Below are positions 1 to 8,205 of a stretch of 52,089 bases of DNA, in pieces. The DNA is from JBBDXA01 sp040902585 (lineage in GTDB: Bacteria > Planctomycetota > Phycisphaerae > Phycisphaerales > Phycisphaeraceae). The translations under genes were made by a program, and so were the position numbers. The notes under the pieces are model-generated. The model searched no databases. It saw only the letters and a program-made list of their open reading frames with translations, and was not told the origin of the DNA. Location: the NCBI GenBank assembly GCA_040902585.1, contig JBBDXA010000021.1, positions 1 through 52,089 of the forward strand, in the 5' to 3' direction. How positions within the stretch are numbered: the stretch's first letter is position 1; the number at the start of each line of letters is the position of its first letter.

Positions 1-249
1 GCTCAATCGCCGCAGCGGCTCAACGCGCTCCACGAGCGCCCCCGTATTGCGCCCTCGATGCGCATCTGCATTCAACCCCTCGCAGGCTCGGGCGGTCGGT
101 GAGTGCGATGGGCATTCGTAGGGCGCGCTGCGGCTCGGCGAAGTCCGTCCGCGAACGCCTGTGATGAGGGGGGAACCCGGCGACGTGTCCTGCAACGCGA
201 ACTTCGCGAACCCAATTCAGCCTATGCAGATGAGTCCGGGCACCCCTTG

Positions 250-930
250 CTATTTGTTCTTCTCAGCCTTGCACCGCTCCAGCATATCATCGATCAGGCG
301 ATCTCTTTCGGCAACATCAGCCACAAACGCTGCCTCGACCTTCAGGATTCTGGCGATATGCCACCGGGCATAGTCAGCCGTGCGAAGGGGCGGGAGATTG
401 GCGTTTGACAGGAGGCGCCAGTCAACAATCTTCTTGTCATGCAGGAGTTCACATAGATACTCCAACGCAGGCTCACCAAGGTTTATTAGGATTTCTGATG
501 CTCCGTAATATTCAGCCTTCTTACTCCATGGGGGCATCCAGTCGCTCATGACCGTTGCCACTCCCATTGCCGACACTAATATTTTCGCCCGGGTACCGGC
601 GGATATCCGTTCCAAATGAGCCGGGTCCGCCTTCCAGATCGCATTCAACAGATGATACGATCGATAGTCTGGGTGACGGGTGACGTAAACAATCGCATCA
701 TCTATCTCCCGGTCCCGCAGCAGCAGTTGAGGAAAAAGATCCATCAGGAGTTCAGCGCTTGTCAAAGTCTCTTCGACTCTCGCCAGCGATACCAGCAGAC
801 GCGTGGACGCGTACTCAGGGGCTTCGTCCTGATCCTGCACCTGCACCTGATGCGTCGCGCATCCCACTAGAATGAAAATTGCGAGAATGAGTGCTGCAGA
901 AGACTGCCCGATATGACGGATACCAGCCAT
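250..930 (-). CDS. Hypothetical lipoprotein
   Basis: The predicted protein has about 226 residues. I do not recognise a family. The start at 930 is chosen because a hydrophobic stretch follows and ends in a lipobox-like ILVGC (about residues 19-23 of this start), and AGAGGGAC lies upstream of the ATG. An upstream in-frame ATG at 996 would put 22 polar residues before the signal. This suggests export and lipid anchoring through the Cys. The mature part is mostly alpha-helical in appearance and has no metal or catalytic motif that I can see. It follows the kinase gene on the same strand after about 250 bases and may be co-transcribed. Its codons look somewhat richer in A/T than those of its neighbours. 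Function unknown. Confidence 0.6.
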   Translation of the reverse strand: MAGIRHIGQSSAALILAIFILVGCATHQVQVQDQDEAPEYASTRLLVSLARVEETLTSAELLMDLFPQLLLRDREIDDAIVYVTRHPDYRSYHLLNAIWKADPAHLERISAGTRAKILVSAMGVATVMSDWMPPWSKKAEYYGASEILINLGEPALEYLCELLHDKKIVDWRLLSNANLPPLRTADYARWHIARILKVEAAFVADVAERDRLIDDMLERCKAEKNK

Positions 931-1183
931 CAGGTTGTCCCTCTTCAGGTAATCATCATAGACACGTATCATAACTGCGTGTTGATCTCGGGCCATTTCT
1001 CCGCGGCCTCCCAGAATCCTGTCAATACTGAATCATTCTCGAAGATTGTGAGAAAACCAATATCGACAAATTGAGGTTTCATCGGAATCGGCGGTGATGG
1101 GTGATTCAAGGTAAATCCCCACTTGCGACGTCTCCTGCAACGCAGACCGCGCATCAAGCTCATCCTGTTCATTCGATTAAATG

Positions 1184-3421
1184 TCATGGATCGATAGCAA
1201 CCACACGAAACCCCGAATCGCGAGCCGCGCGGTCGATTGGAACGGGTAGCCGCCGGGCCAATCGGGCATCTTCGAGTGAGGTGTTGAATCCGCCTCCCTT
1301 GCTCACGCCCGCTGCCCCCGTACCCGGCCCGCGAAGGTCGATCACTTCCTCAGAGCCTTGAGGATAGGGGGCGTATCGATCTTCGGTCCATTCCCAGACG
1401 TTGCCATGCACGTCGAACAAGCCCCACGCATTGGGCGTCAACGAACCCACCGCGATGACCTGACCGCGCGAGACTCGCGGCATCTGCTGTGCTCCGGGCC
1501 AGACGGATGTCGGCTCGCCGAAGGTGAGGTTGGCATGATCGGCGCTGATGTCCTTGCCCGTGGCGAAGTAGCCGTCTCCTCCTGCGCGGGCGGCATATTC
1601 CCACTCCGCCTCAGTGGGCAACCGGTAATATCGCGACTCGCGTTCGCTCAGTCTTCTGCAAAACTCGCTGGCGTACATCCAACTGACGCCGGACACTGGA
1701 AGATCATCACCTTGAACGAAGCTTGGATTGGCCTCCATCAGCGCGGACCACTGGGCCTGTGTGACCTCCGTCGCCCCGATGTGAAATACCTTGCTGATGC
1801 GGACGGGCCGCAAGGTTTCATCTGGAAAATGCCCAGGAGATCCCACGGCACTACCCAGCACGACAGAACCCGGTTCGATGCGCACCATCCGCATGCCCAG
1901 TTTGTTGGTGAAGCCGGGAATCTTCTCAAGCCTTTGAGCAAGATCAACAGGGCTTTTCAGTGGAACGGTGGGCTTGGGCGCGAGTGCTGCGCCGGCTGTT
2001 TCATTCAGAGGCGGCTTATTCGCATCAGCCTTCCTGGTCGGCGGGATGAACTGATTGGATTGCGGTTCGCGCCCCAAATAGAGCACCCATGCAAGCAGTA
2101 TCACCGCCACCGCACCGATGGTTATCGTCGCGATCTTTCTGGCCGGGGTCTGTCGACGCGGCAACTGTGTATGCGGCGAGGCGTTCCTGCCCGCGAGATA
2201 AGCGACGATATCCTTGGCCAGTTCACCGGCATTCTGATGCCGTTGATCGCGGCGTTTGGACAACGCCTTGAGAACGATTGAATCAATGACGGCATTGAGC
2301 GAACTCTTGACCTTGCCTCGCCGTTTGTTGGTCTCCTGTACATCCGTGGCCGCCAGCACACCGCTGGGCGGAATGGGCTCAGCAGTGACAATGTTGTTGA
2401 GCACGTCGCGCATCGCGCCGACGACTTTATAGGGGAATCGTCCGGTGAGCATCTGGAACAGAATGACTCCGAGTGAGTAAACATCGGTGCGGGTGTCGAT
2501 TTGCTCCGGATCGCCGCGCGCCTGTTCGGGGCTGGCGTAAGCCAGCGAACCGATGAACTCACCGGTGAGAGAAATCTCATTGGGGCCGCCCACCGCATCG
2601 GACATCAGTGCCGTGCGCGCCAGGCCGAAGTCGAGGATGTGAGGTTCGCCGCGTTCATCGACGCGAATGTTGGAAGGTTTAAGATCGCGATGAACAATGC
2701 CTCTGACATGGGCGGTATTGATCGCCTCACAGATGCGCAGAAAGGCCCGCAGGAGTTCCGATGGATCACTGGGAGGCGGACCTTCAGGGTTGCGGCGATA
2801 GTAGTCCGCCAGCCAGTCGTTCAGGGCCAGGCCCTGGATGAAAGGCATCACCAGGAAGTCAGCACCGTCAGCGGTCTTGCCACGGTCGATGATCTGCACG
2901 ATATTCGGATGATCCAGTGTGGCCAGGATCTGCACTTCGCGGTCGAAGCGTGCCAGGTCTCTTGGCGAAGCTCGCTGGCCCACGAGCAGCACTTTGACAG
3001 CGACCCTGCGATTGGTCGATTCGCGAGCGGCTTCGTAAACAATGGCCTGCCCCCCACGGCTGATTTCACGAATCAATCGATAGCCGGCGACAACGGGCAA
3101 CGCCGGGAAGTCCGATGGAGGCAACGATACATAATCGAGCTCTTGCGAACGCACTGGGTTGATGGGGACCGATGGTCGGGCGCTGAACTCGGTCGTCGCC
3201 TGAGTACTCGCTGTGTCGTCGGTAGCAGGATGCGCATCGGCGTCAGGGGCAGCGGCAGCAACCAATCCCACCGCTTTTAACGCTTCGCCGAGCTCGGGCA
3301 TGAGCGCGGGATAATGTGCAATCACTTTTTCATCCGTCAGCACCTGCCCCTGAGCGCGACGCTTGAGGCAGCCTTGCACAACACGCTGCACCTCCAATGC
3401 TTTATCGTCAAGTTCTTCCAT
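1184..3421 (-). CDS. Ser/Thr protein kinase fused to FGE-sulfatase (SUMF1-like) domain
   Basis: This is a 745-residue two-domain membrane protein. The kinase domain spans about residues 113-410: glycine-rich loop ISRGGQAIVYEA, ATP-binding Lys143 in VAVKV, catalytic loop HRDLKPSN (244-251, Asp246), DFG (264-266) and an ASPEQ stretch, so all main catalytic residues are present. One membrane segment lies at about 430-449. A formylglycine-generating-enzyme-like domain fills about 505-743 (PTEAEWEYAARAGG, GNVWEWTEDR, SGFRV). The kinase would be cytoplasmic and the C-terminal domain outside. In such fusions the latter is generally thought to be a sensory or ligand-binding domain rather than an active FGE; I see no evidence of activity. 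Planctomycetes carry many such kinases. It lies 66 bases downstream of the prepilin-like gene on the same strand. Confidence 0.92.
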   Translation of the reverse strand: MEELDDKALEVQRVVQGCLKRRAQGQVLTDEKVIAHYPALMPELGEALKAVGLVAAAAPDADAHPATDDTASTQATTEFSARPSVPINPVRSQELDYVSLPPSDFPALPVVAGYRLIREISRGGQAIVYEAARESTNRRVAVKVLLVGQRASPRDLARFDREVQILATLDHPNIVQIIDRGKTADGADFLVMPFIQGLALNDWLADYYRRNPEGPPPSDPSELLRAFLRICEAINTAHVRGIVHRDLKPSNIRVDERGEPHILDFGLARTALMSDAVGGPNEISLTGEFIGSLAYASPEQARGDPEQIDTRTDVYSLGVILFQMLTGRFPYKVVGAMRDVLNNIVTAEPIPPSGVLAATDVQETNKRRGKVKSSLNAVIDSIVLKALSKRRDQRHQNAGELAKDIVAYLAGRNASPHTQLPRRQTPARKIATITIGAVAVILLAWVLYLGREPQSNQFIPPTRKADANKPPLNETAGAALAPKPTVPLKSPVDLAQRLEKIPGFTNKLGMRMVRIEPGSVVLGSAVGSPGHFPDETLRPVRISKVFHIGATEVTQAQWSALMEANPSFVQGDDLPVSGVSWMYASEFCRRLSERESRYYRLPTEAEWEYAARAGGDGYFATGKDISADHANLTFGEPTSVWPGAQQMPRVSRGQVIAVGSLTPNAWGLFDVHGNVWEWTEDRYAPYPQGSEEVIDLRGPGTGAAGVSKGGGFNTSLEDARLARRLPVPIDRAARDSGFRVVAIDP

Positions 3422-3487
3422 GATCGGTCACGCCCTGGTTCCCGCGGGAAGAGAAGGCCCCTGGTGCTGACACCATTCCATCCCTAT

Positions 3488-4237
3488 TCAATGATCATTG
3501 GCCCTGCCGACCTGCGAGCCATTAGGGGCATAGTTCACCCAGATAATGTCGTCCTTCAGCACATGCTCCACAGATCCATCATAACGACCGGCCGAGGCCC
3601 CTTCGACTCCCGCAAGATTGGCGGACCAGAATGATGCAATTTCAGGTCGGCCCGACGCTGCGCCGGAGGATCGGCTTGCGCGACTGTATGCGTGAACAAC
3701 GTAATAAGAATCAAAAGGAGAAGCATAATAAAGCAACAGATCCTGCACCATCACCGCGCCGGGTCTGGCCCTTGCCTGCTTCAATGGGCTTTGAACTTTG
3801 GCCTTGATCTCGGGATGTCCATACAGATCGTAACCCGGAAAGTAGTAATAGGGCGGGCCGATCACCGCGGCGGTATTAGGTGGCGAATCGGCGATGGTGG
3901 TGCCCATGATCGGATGGGCCGTGGCCGGCATAACGCCATATTGCCTGTAGGTACGACGCAAGTCGAAATCGAACCCGGTGGAATAATGCATCGCCGGGAT
4001 ATAGACATACTCGGGTGAGTAACCTGTCGGATGGGTGATGCCTGTGGGGAGGGTATCCTTGTGGTCGTTGGCCGAGACGGTAAGGCCGATCACCTGCTGA
4101 CGGAGGTTGCTGGCATTCATGGCCCGCCTTGCCGTGTGTCTGGCAGACCCCAGCGCGGGTAGCAGAATGGCAATCAACAACGTGACCAGCGAGATCACCA
4201 CCAGCAACTCAATTAAAGTAAACCCGCGGCGCGCCAT
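3488..4237 (-). CDS. Prepilin-type N-terminal cleavage/methylation protein (DUF1559-like)
   Basis: The 249-residue protein starts MARRGFTLIELLVVIS, a type IV prepilin or pseudopilin leader with the cleavage Gly, Phe+1 and Glu+5, followed by a single hydrophobic helix. The start at 4237 is fixed by this leader and by GGAAAGGGG about 5 bases upstream; the longer open frame to 4378 is not needed. The C-terminus has a YDGSVEHVL stretch resembling the DG(S/T)-V/H motif at the end of planctomycete DUF1559 proteins. The protein should be processed by a prepilin peptidase and either assemble into a pseudopilus or stay anchored at the membrane. Planctomycetes encode large numbers of these proteins, mostly of unknown function. 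The kinase/FGE-like gene follows closely on the same strand. Confidence 0.88.
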   Translation of the reverse strand: MARRGFTLIELLVVISLVTLLIAILLPALGSARHTARRAMNASNLRQQVIGLTVSANDHKDTLPTGITHPTGYSPEYVYIPAMHYSTGFDFDLRRTYRQYGVMPATAHPIMGTTIADSPPNTAAVIGPPYYYFPGYDLYGHPEIKAKVQSPLKQARARPGAVMVQDLLLYYASPFDSYYVVHAYSRASRSSGAASGRPEIASFWSANLAGVEGASAGRYDGSVEHVLKDDIIWVNYAPNGSQVGRANDH

Positions 4238-4331
4238 CGTAACCCCTTTCCGCGATAAGATGCCACCCTTTGTTCGTAGAAAGCCCATTTCATTTACGAA
4301 CCCGCACCCCTGACTTGGCTCGAGTCGCAGC

Positions 4332-4337
4332 ATTATA
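4332..4337 (-). promoter_or_regulatory. Candidate -10 box for the prepilin-like gene
   Basis: The minus strand reads TATAAT here, about 95 bases upstream of the ATG at 4237. The base sequence where a -35 box should lie (TTCTGT) is a poor match, so this is a tentative sigma-70-type call. Confidence 0.3.
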
Positions 4338-4510
4338 GATGAACGCTCACATAAACAGAAGCATCCCCTTTCAAGCACAAGGCAAGCGCACGCCTATCCC
4401 CTTTTCCCAGTTCAAGGCAATAATCTGGTTCGGCATACGTTCGTACCTCATCCGCAACCGGCGGCGGCGCGGTAGGTTCGCCCAGGGATCGCCCGGATCG
4501 AGCCGAAAGC

Positions 4511-4593
4511 CGTGTCTAGTAGACACGGGGTAGACACGAGGTAGCCATCTTGGAAAGTCCTATGAACACTGCATTTACCACAAAATGGCTACC
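4511..4593. repeat. Short palindrome and inverted repeat pair
   Basis: A perfect palindrome, CGTGTCTA-G-TAGACACG, occupies 4511-4527, and its right half TAGACACG recurs directly at 4531-4538. GGTAGCCAT at 4540-4548 is mirrored by ATGGCTACC at 4585-4593. The arrangement could be an operator or the remnant of a larger palindromic element. Confidence 0.55.
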
Positions 4594-4704
4594 AGGGGGT
4601 AGGGGGGTAGGTAGACAAATGGCTACTTCCTGTCGCCTGCGGGAGGAAATGCGCCTGCGGGGGAGGGGCGGCCGGGAGGCGGAGGGGCGGAGGGGGGGAG
4701 GCGG
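4594..4704 (+). other. G-rich tract with G-run spacing
   Basis: The plus strand carries many runs of three to seven G (for example AGGGGGTAGGGGGGTAGG, then GGGGGAGGGGCGG and GGAGGGGGGGAGG) separated by one to a few bases. Such spacing is compatible with G-quadruplex formation. The tract ends about 130 bases before the TPR-like gene. No coding signal is evident. Confidence 0.5.
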
Positions 4705-4834
4705 TTTTACCTGCGTGTCCGCCTCGGCTAAGCTATTGGATTCCCAATCGGTTCGGACCGACGAACTATCCCAGTGTTGAACCCTTATCGAGCCAACCGG
4801 GTTCCACTCACCGAAACACCGCAGAGTTAAGCCA

Positions 4835-5791
4835 ATGGATTCTGAACATCGACACGAACTGAAAGAAAGCGACCTGGCCAACTTTCTCGCCTCGGCCAGG
4901 AAATGGTGGGGCAGGCATCAGACCAAGGTGCTCCTGCTGGCGATCGTGCTGGCGGCGGCGATCCTGGCGCTCCGCTGGTCGAAACAGAGTTCGTATGCAT
5001 CGCATGAGCGATCGTGGTTTGAGCTGAACACCGAAGTCACCGCGGCGAGCCTGTCGAAGATCGCGGACACGGCATCCGACCCGACGATCCGCACGTTGGC
5101 GGCCTTACGCGCCGGGGATGAGTTGCTGGCCAAGGCGATTCGGCCGAGCTCGACGCCGGAGACGGGAGCGACGCCTGAGGAGCGGAGCAAGGCGCTGGCC
5201 GACGCGGAGGCGCTGTTCAAGGGCGTCGCGAAGAGCGGGCCGGCGAAGGATTATGTGCTCAACGCCCAGTTCCGTCTGGCGACGATCGCGGAGCAGCGCG
5301 GGCAGTGGGACGCCGCCAGGCAGCTTTATCAGACGATTCAGAAAGACTCGGGCAGTGGCTATGAACGATGGGCGGCCCGCGCGGCTGGTCTGGAGAAATC
5401 CATCGACCGCATTCAGACGCCGCCGGTGTTCGGGCCCGAGCCCAAGCCGCTGGACCCGATCATGACGCCGGGTGTGAACACGCCTGATCCGGCGAAGGGC
5501 GATCCGGGGAAGGAAGATCCCGCGAAGGTTGATCCTGCGAAGGTTGAACCTGCCAAGGTTGACCCTGCCAAGGTTGATCCGGCCAAGGTTGATCCTGCCA
5601 AGGTTGAACCTGAAAAGGGAACGCCCGCGAAGACGGAGCCGACGAAGGATGCCGCGCCTTCAAAGGATGTGCCGGCGAAGACCGAGCCGGCGAAGACCGA
5701 GCCTTCAAAGACAGAGCCGTCGAAGACCGAGCCCGCGAAGGATGTTGCGCCTGAGAAGGATGTTGCGGAGAAGAAGGCTCCGACGCCGTGA
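4835..5791 (+). CDS. TPR-like membrane protein with Lys-Pro-Ala repeat tail
   Basis: The 318-residue protein has a short cytoplasmic N-terminus, one membrane helix at about 31-47 and then a helical region (about 60-195) resembling the YfgM/TPR_21 type of tetratricopeptide domain, ending in a typical TPR helix pair (RLATIAEQRGQWDAARQLYQ). From about residue 220 the chain is a low-complexity tail of tandem units such as DPAKV, EPAKV and EPSKT, continuing to the C-terminus. The tail is probably disordered and could span the periplasm or bind surfaces. The stop overlaps the GTG start of the pseudouridine synthase (GTGA), so the two are translationally coupled. By analogy with YfgM a role in envelope protein handling is possible, but this is inference. 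Confidence 0.8.
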   Translation: MDSEHRHELKESDLANFLASARKWWGRHQTKVLLLAIVLAAAILALRWSKQSSYASHERSWFELNTEVTAASLSKIADTASDPTIRTLAALRAGDELLAKAIRPSSTPETGATPEERSKALADAEALFKGVAKSGPAKDYVLNAQFRLATIAEQRGQWDAARQLYQTIQKDSGSGYERWAARAAGLEKSIDRIQTPPVFGPEPKPLDPIMTPGVNTPDPAKGDPGKEDPAKVDPAKVEPAKVDPAKVDPAKVDPAKVEPEKGTPAKTEPTKDAAPSKDVPAKTEPAKTEPSKTEPSKTEPAKDVAPEKDVAEKKAPTP

Positions 5792-7257
5792 GTAAGAAAG
5801 GGCAAACCCGTCGGTCTGGTCGGCGTTTCGAGGGCAACCCGACCGCGCGCAGCATTTCGCCGTTGCCGGAGCCTGTTGAATCTGATGAGCCGATTGATGA
5901 AGAGATCACCGATGCCGCGGAGGAGCTTTTTGGCGAAGGCGCGGATCATCGGCAGTTCGCGATCAAGCGTGATGTTCGCCGTCGGGTGGATCGTTACCTG
6001 CTCGATCGCTTGAAGGGCATCAGCAGGACGCGGATCCAGAAGCTGATCGACCTGGGCGGCGTGAAGGTAAACGGCCGGCAGCCCAAAGCGAGCACGCTGG
6101 TGCTCAAGGGCGACGTGATCGACGTGATCCTGCCCGCGCCGGCGATCCGCACGATCGAGCCGGAGGACATTCCGCTGGATGTGCTTTATGAGGATGATCA
6201 CTTCATCGTGCTGAACAAGCAGGCGGGGATCATCATTCACCCCGCGCGAACGCACATCGCAGGCACACTGCTGAACGCTCTGGCGTTCCACTTCAAGAAG
6301 CAGCAGGAGGCGGCCGGCCACACGTTCAAGGCCCACGCGACGCGCGGGTTCCGCAAGCGCGGGAATGAACGCATCGTTCCGCCGGTGCCCCCGGTTCCCC
6401 CGGCTCCCCCGGTTAGCGGTCGGGCCGAGTCCGCGAGGCCCACTCGTGCCGCTGACGATGCAACCGATGTCCCCCGTTCCACCCATCCCGACGACGGCCC
6501 GCCCGTCACCGTGGACGGCCTGAGCCACGTCGGGGCACGGGAGTGTCGCCCGGGCATCATTCATCGCCTGGACAAGTACACGACCGGCGTCATCGTCGTC
6601 GCCAAGGATGATGAAGCGCATTGGGGCATCGCCAAGCAGTTCGAGGATCGCAGCACCACCAAAGCGTATCTCGCGCTCGTTCACGGCAACTTTGCGGACA
6701 GCGAAATCTCAGGCGTCATCGATGAACCCATCGGCAAACATCCGACTATTCGCGAAGCCGTCGCCATTCGCCGGGACAGTCACGGAAGGGCGTCGATCAC
6801 GATCTACCGCGTGCGTGAGCAGTACAAAGGTTACTCGCTGGTGGAGTTGCACCTGCGGACGGGGCGCACGCACCAGATCCGCGTCCACATGGGTTACCTG
6901 GGCTACCCGATCGCGGGCGATGTGGTGTACGGCGGCGAACCGGTGGGTGAAAGGGAGATTGAATCGCCGCCGATCGCGGCAGGCTCGCGGAAGTTTCTGA
7001 CTTATGCGCGCGACCGTGAAGAAGGTCTGCGCATCGAAGCGGAAGCGGAGGCCCGCGAGGACATGATCATGCCCGTGCCCGCGCTGCACGCCACGCTGCT
7101 GAGCTTCAGGCATCCGATCACGGAGCAGATCGTGCGTTTCACCGCGCCGCTGCACGACCCGATGCGCTCGCTGGTGAAGCGACTGCGCGAAGGCGGCACG
7201 CAGGGCCGATCGGTGAAGGATGGTTGCCTCATTGATCTGGCGGAGGCGATACCGTAA
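5788..7257 (+). CDS. RluA/RluD-family 23S rRNA pseudouridine synthase with large internal insertion
   Basis: The 489-residue enzyme isomerises uridine to pseudouridine in RNA. It has an S4 RNA-binding domain (about 65-115, RVDRYLLDRL to VNG) and an RluA-type catalytic domain with HRLDKYTTG (259-267, catalytic Asp262) and the downstream LRTGRTHQIRVHM motif. The start is GTG, overlapping the upstream stop. Relatives usually have 10-20 residues between the NAL strand and the HRLD motif. Here about 80 residues intervene (about 171-252), including a Pro-rich run (VPPVPPVPPAPP) and residues encoded by a family A palindromic arm (6411-6443). The insertion probably lies on a surface loop, since all catalytic motifs survive. 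Length without it would be near the family norm. Specificity (RluD or another) cannot be settled from sequence alone. Confidence 0.92.
   Translation: MSKKGQTRRSGRRFEGNPTARSISPLPEPVESDEPIDEEITDAAEELFGEGADHRQFAIKRDVRRRVDRYLLDRLKGISRTRIQKLIDLGGVKVNGRQPKASTLVLKGDVIDVILPAPAIRTIEPEDIPLDVLYEDDHFIVLNKQAGIIIHPARTHIAGTLLNALAFHFKKQQEAAGHTFKAHATRGFRKRGNERIVPPVPPVPPAPPVSGRAESARPTRAADDATDVPRSTHPDDGPPVTVDGLSHVGARECRPGIIHRLDKYTTGVIVVAKDDEAHWGIAKQFEDRSTTKAYLALVHGNFADSEISGVIDEPIGKHPTIREAVAIRRDSHGRASITIYRVREQYKGYSLVELHLRTGRTHQIRVHMGYLGYPIAGDVVYGGEPVGEREIESPPIAAGSRKFLTYARDREEGLRIEAEAEAREDMIMPVPALHATLLSFRHPITEQIVRFTAPLHDPMRSLVKRLREGGTQGRSVKDGCLIDLAEAIP
6411..6443. repeat. Family A palindromic arm, in frame inside the pseudouridine synthase gene
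   Basis: These 33 bases match exactly the first 33 bases of the left arm of the complete family A palindrome at 17684. Here only one arm is present, immediately after a Pro-codon run, and it is read in frame (protein stretch PVSGRAESARPT). I see no matching right arm in the next 200 bases. Confidence 0.9.
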
Positions 7258-7560
7258 TCAGCCTCCCGCGATCGCACCGACGATCAGGTAAAGCTCCTCC
7301 CCGCTGGCCACCTTCTCCGGAAGCGGCGCATCAGGTGACTCGTTGGAGAGATCAAGGCCGCACGCGAAGAACCGCAGGAACGCCCGGCGCTTGTGCGTGT
7401 CGTGATCGCGGATCGTGCCGCAGAGCATGGGATAGCGGGCTTCCAGCGCATCGAGCACCGTTCGCTGCGTGACCGGCACCGGCACATCGAGCGTGACGGG
7501 ATTCTCGACGCGGGCGAGGTTGCGAAGGTGGTAGGGGAGTTCGAGGCGGATGGTGGGCAT
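7258..7560 (-). CDS. MoaD/ThiS-like ubiquitin-fold sulfur carrier protein
   Basis: The 100-residue protein ends ...LYLIVGAIAGG. The C-terminal Gly-Gly is the hallmark of MoaD/ThiS-type carriers, which are adenylated by an E1-like enzyme and then thiocarboxylated. A DALEARYPML stretch and the final beta-strand before AIAGG also fit. The family's usual job is sulfur transfer for molybdopterin, thiamine or other cofactors. No moaE, moeB or thi gene is near, so the pathway is unknown. It is convergent with the pseudouridine synthase gene: the two stops are adjacent with no spacer. I see no clear ribosome-binding site before the ATG. Confidence 0.8.
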   Translation of the reverse strand: MPTIRLELPYHLRNLARVENPVTLDVPVPVTQRTVLDALEARYPMLCGTIRDHDTHKRRAFLRFFACGLDLSNESPDAPLPEKVASGEELYLIVGAIAGG

Positions 7561-7613
7561 GGTGAAAGTTGCAAACTACAAGGCGGGCGAGCAGTCGTAC
7601 TGAACGATACATT

Positions 7614-7904
7614 ATGCTAATGGGTGCCCTCTTTGATCGAATCCTGACGGCGGTCAACGAGGAGCGCTACATCTTCAGCGATCATACCGACAACATTCTG
7701 CGTGAGCGCGGCATCATGCACTGGCAAGTCGTGCAGGGCCTCGAAGACGCGCGTGTCCTGAGTGAGCGGCCCGGCACCAAGCCCAATCCGGCCGTGGAAG
7801 TCGAACAGTCGCTTGCGGACGGCACCAACGTCAAAGCGGTGTGGGCATACGTCAAGAGTGTGGAATTGGCCAAGCTTGTGACCGTACACTTCTTCGACCG
7901 ATAG
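7614..7904 (+). CDS. DUF4258-like small protein, possible toxin
   Basis: About 96 residues. The region FSDHTDNILRERGIMHWQV followed later by a KLVTVHFFDR strand fits the DUF4258 pattern (S-x-H-x-x-x-x-x-x-ERGI ... VTVy), a RelE-like fold seen in some toxin-antitoxin pairs. The usual conserved Arg after the His is not clear here, so the match is moderate. ATG codons at 7614 and 7620 are both possible starts; a TTG at 7569 would add 15 poorly conserved residues. The next gene starts 9 bases downstream with a good ribosome-binding site, forming a two-gene unit. Confidence 0.65.
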   Translation: MLMGALFDRILTAVNEERYIFSDHTDNILRERGIMHWQVVQGLEDARVLSERPGTKPNPAVEVEQSLADGTNVKAVWAYVKSVELAKLVTVHFFDR

Positions 7905-7912
7905 GAGCGGCA

Positions 7913-8146
7913 ATGCCCATGAATCCAATCCCCGGCCAACGCGTTCGAGTTCCTAAGTGGGTCCATGGCCGCCTGTGCGTCGTGCGCGTGGAGGCCGAGG
8001 CGGTCATCCCGGACGCCGACCCGTCCGAACCCTGCTTAGAACCTGCGACGCTGCGCTGGCTCGACCAATTGCAGCAGTGGGCCGATGCGGGCGATGTCGA
8101 ATCGCTGGCGAAGGTTGGCGAGGTGTTCGTTCGCAGAACCGCGTGA
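7913..8146 (+). CDS. Small acidic protein, likely partner of the DUF4258-like protein
   Basis: This 77-residue protein starts at ATG 7913, preceded by AGGAG at 7903-7907, which overlaps the stop of the upstream gene. It opens with a basic strand-rich part (PGQRVRVPKWVHGRL) and continues with acidic and helical segments (VIPDADPSEPCLEP, then LRWLDQLQQWADAGDVESL). No domain is recognised with certainty. Position, size and spacing are those of an antitoxin or immunity partner. That role is inferred from context only. Confidence 0.6.
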   Translation: MPMNPIPGQRVRVPKWVHGRLCVVRVEAEAVIPDADPSEPCLEPATLRWLDQLQQWADAGDVESLAKVGEVFVRRTA

Positions 8147-8205
8147 TTTCCTCGCCGACTTGTGTCACGGGGTCGCAGGCGCGCTCGCGTCCGCTGAATA
8201 CCGCT

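Larger units (their letters stand above)
4238..4834. other. Intergenic region between divergent genes
   Basis: About 600 bases separate the divergent prepilin-like and TPR-like genes. I find no convincing gene. It holds a TATAAT-like hexamer for the minus-strand gene, a short perfect palindrome, an inverted pair of GGTAGCCAT, and a strongly G-rich tract on the plus strand. The last 80 bases should contain the promoter of the plus-strand gene, but I cannot place it with confidence. Confidence 0.6.

Noticed and set aside
969..1187. 72-codon minus-strand frame between the kinase and lipoprotein genes
   Set aside because: It overlaps the upstream part of the lipoprotein frame, is Arg-rich at its start and has no ribosome-binding site or known motif.
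5413..6684. 423-codon minus-strand frame with a Gly-Ser-rich repeat
   Set aside because: The repeats are the complement of the Lys-Pro-Ala codons of the TPR-like gene, and the frame crosses two real coupled genes.
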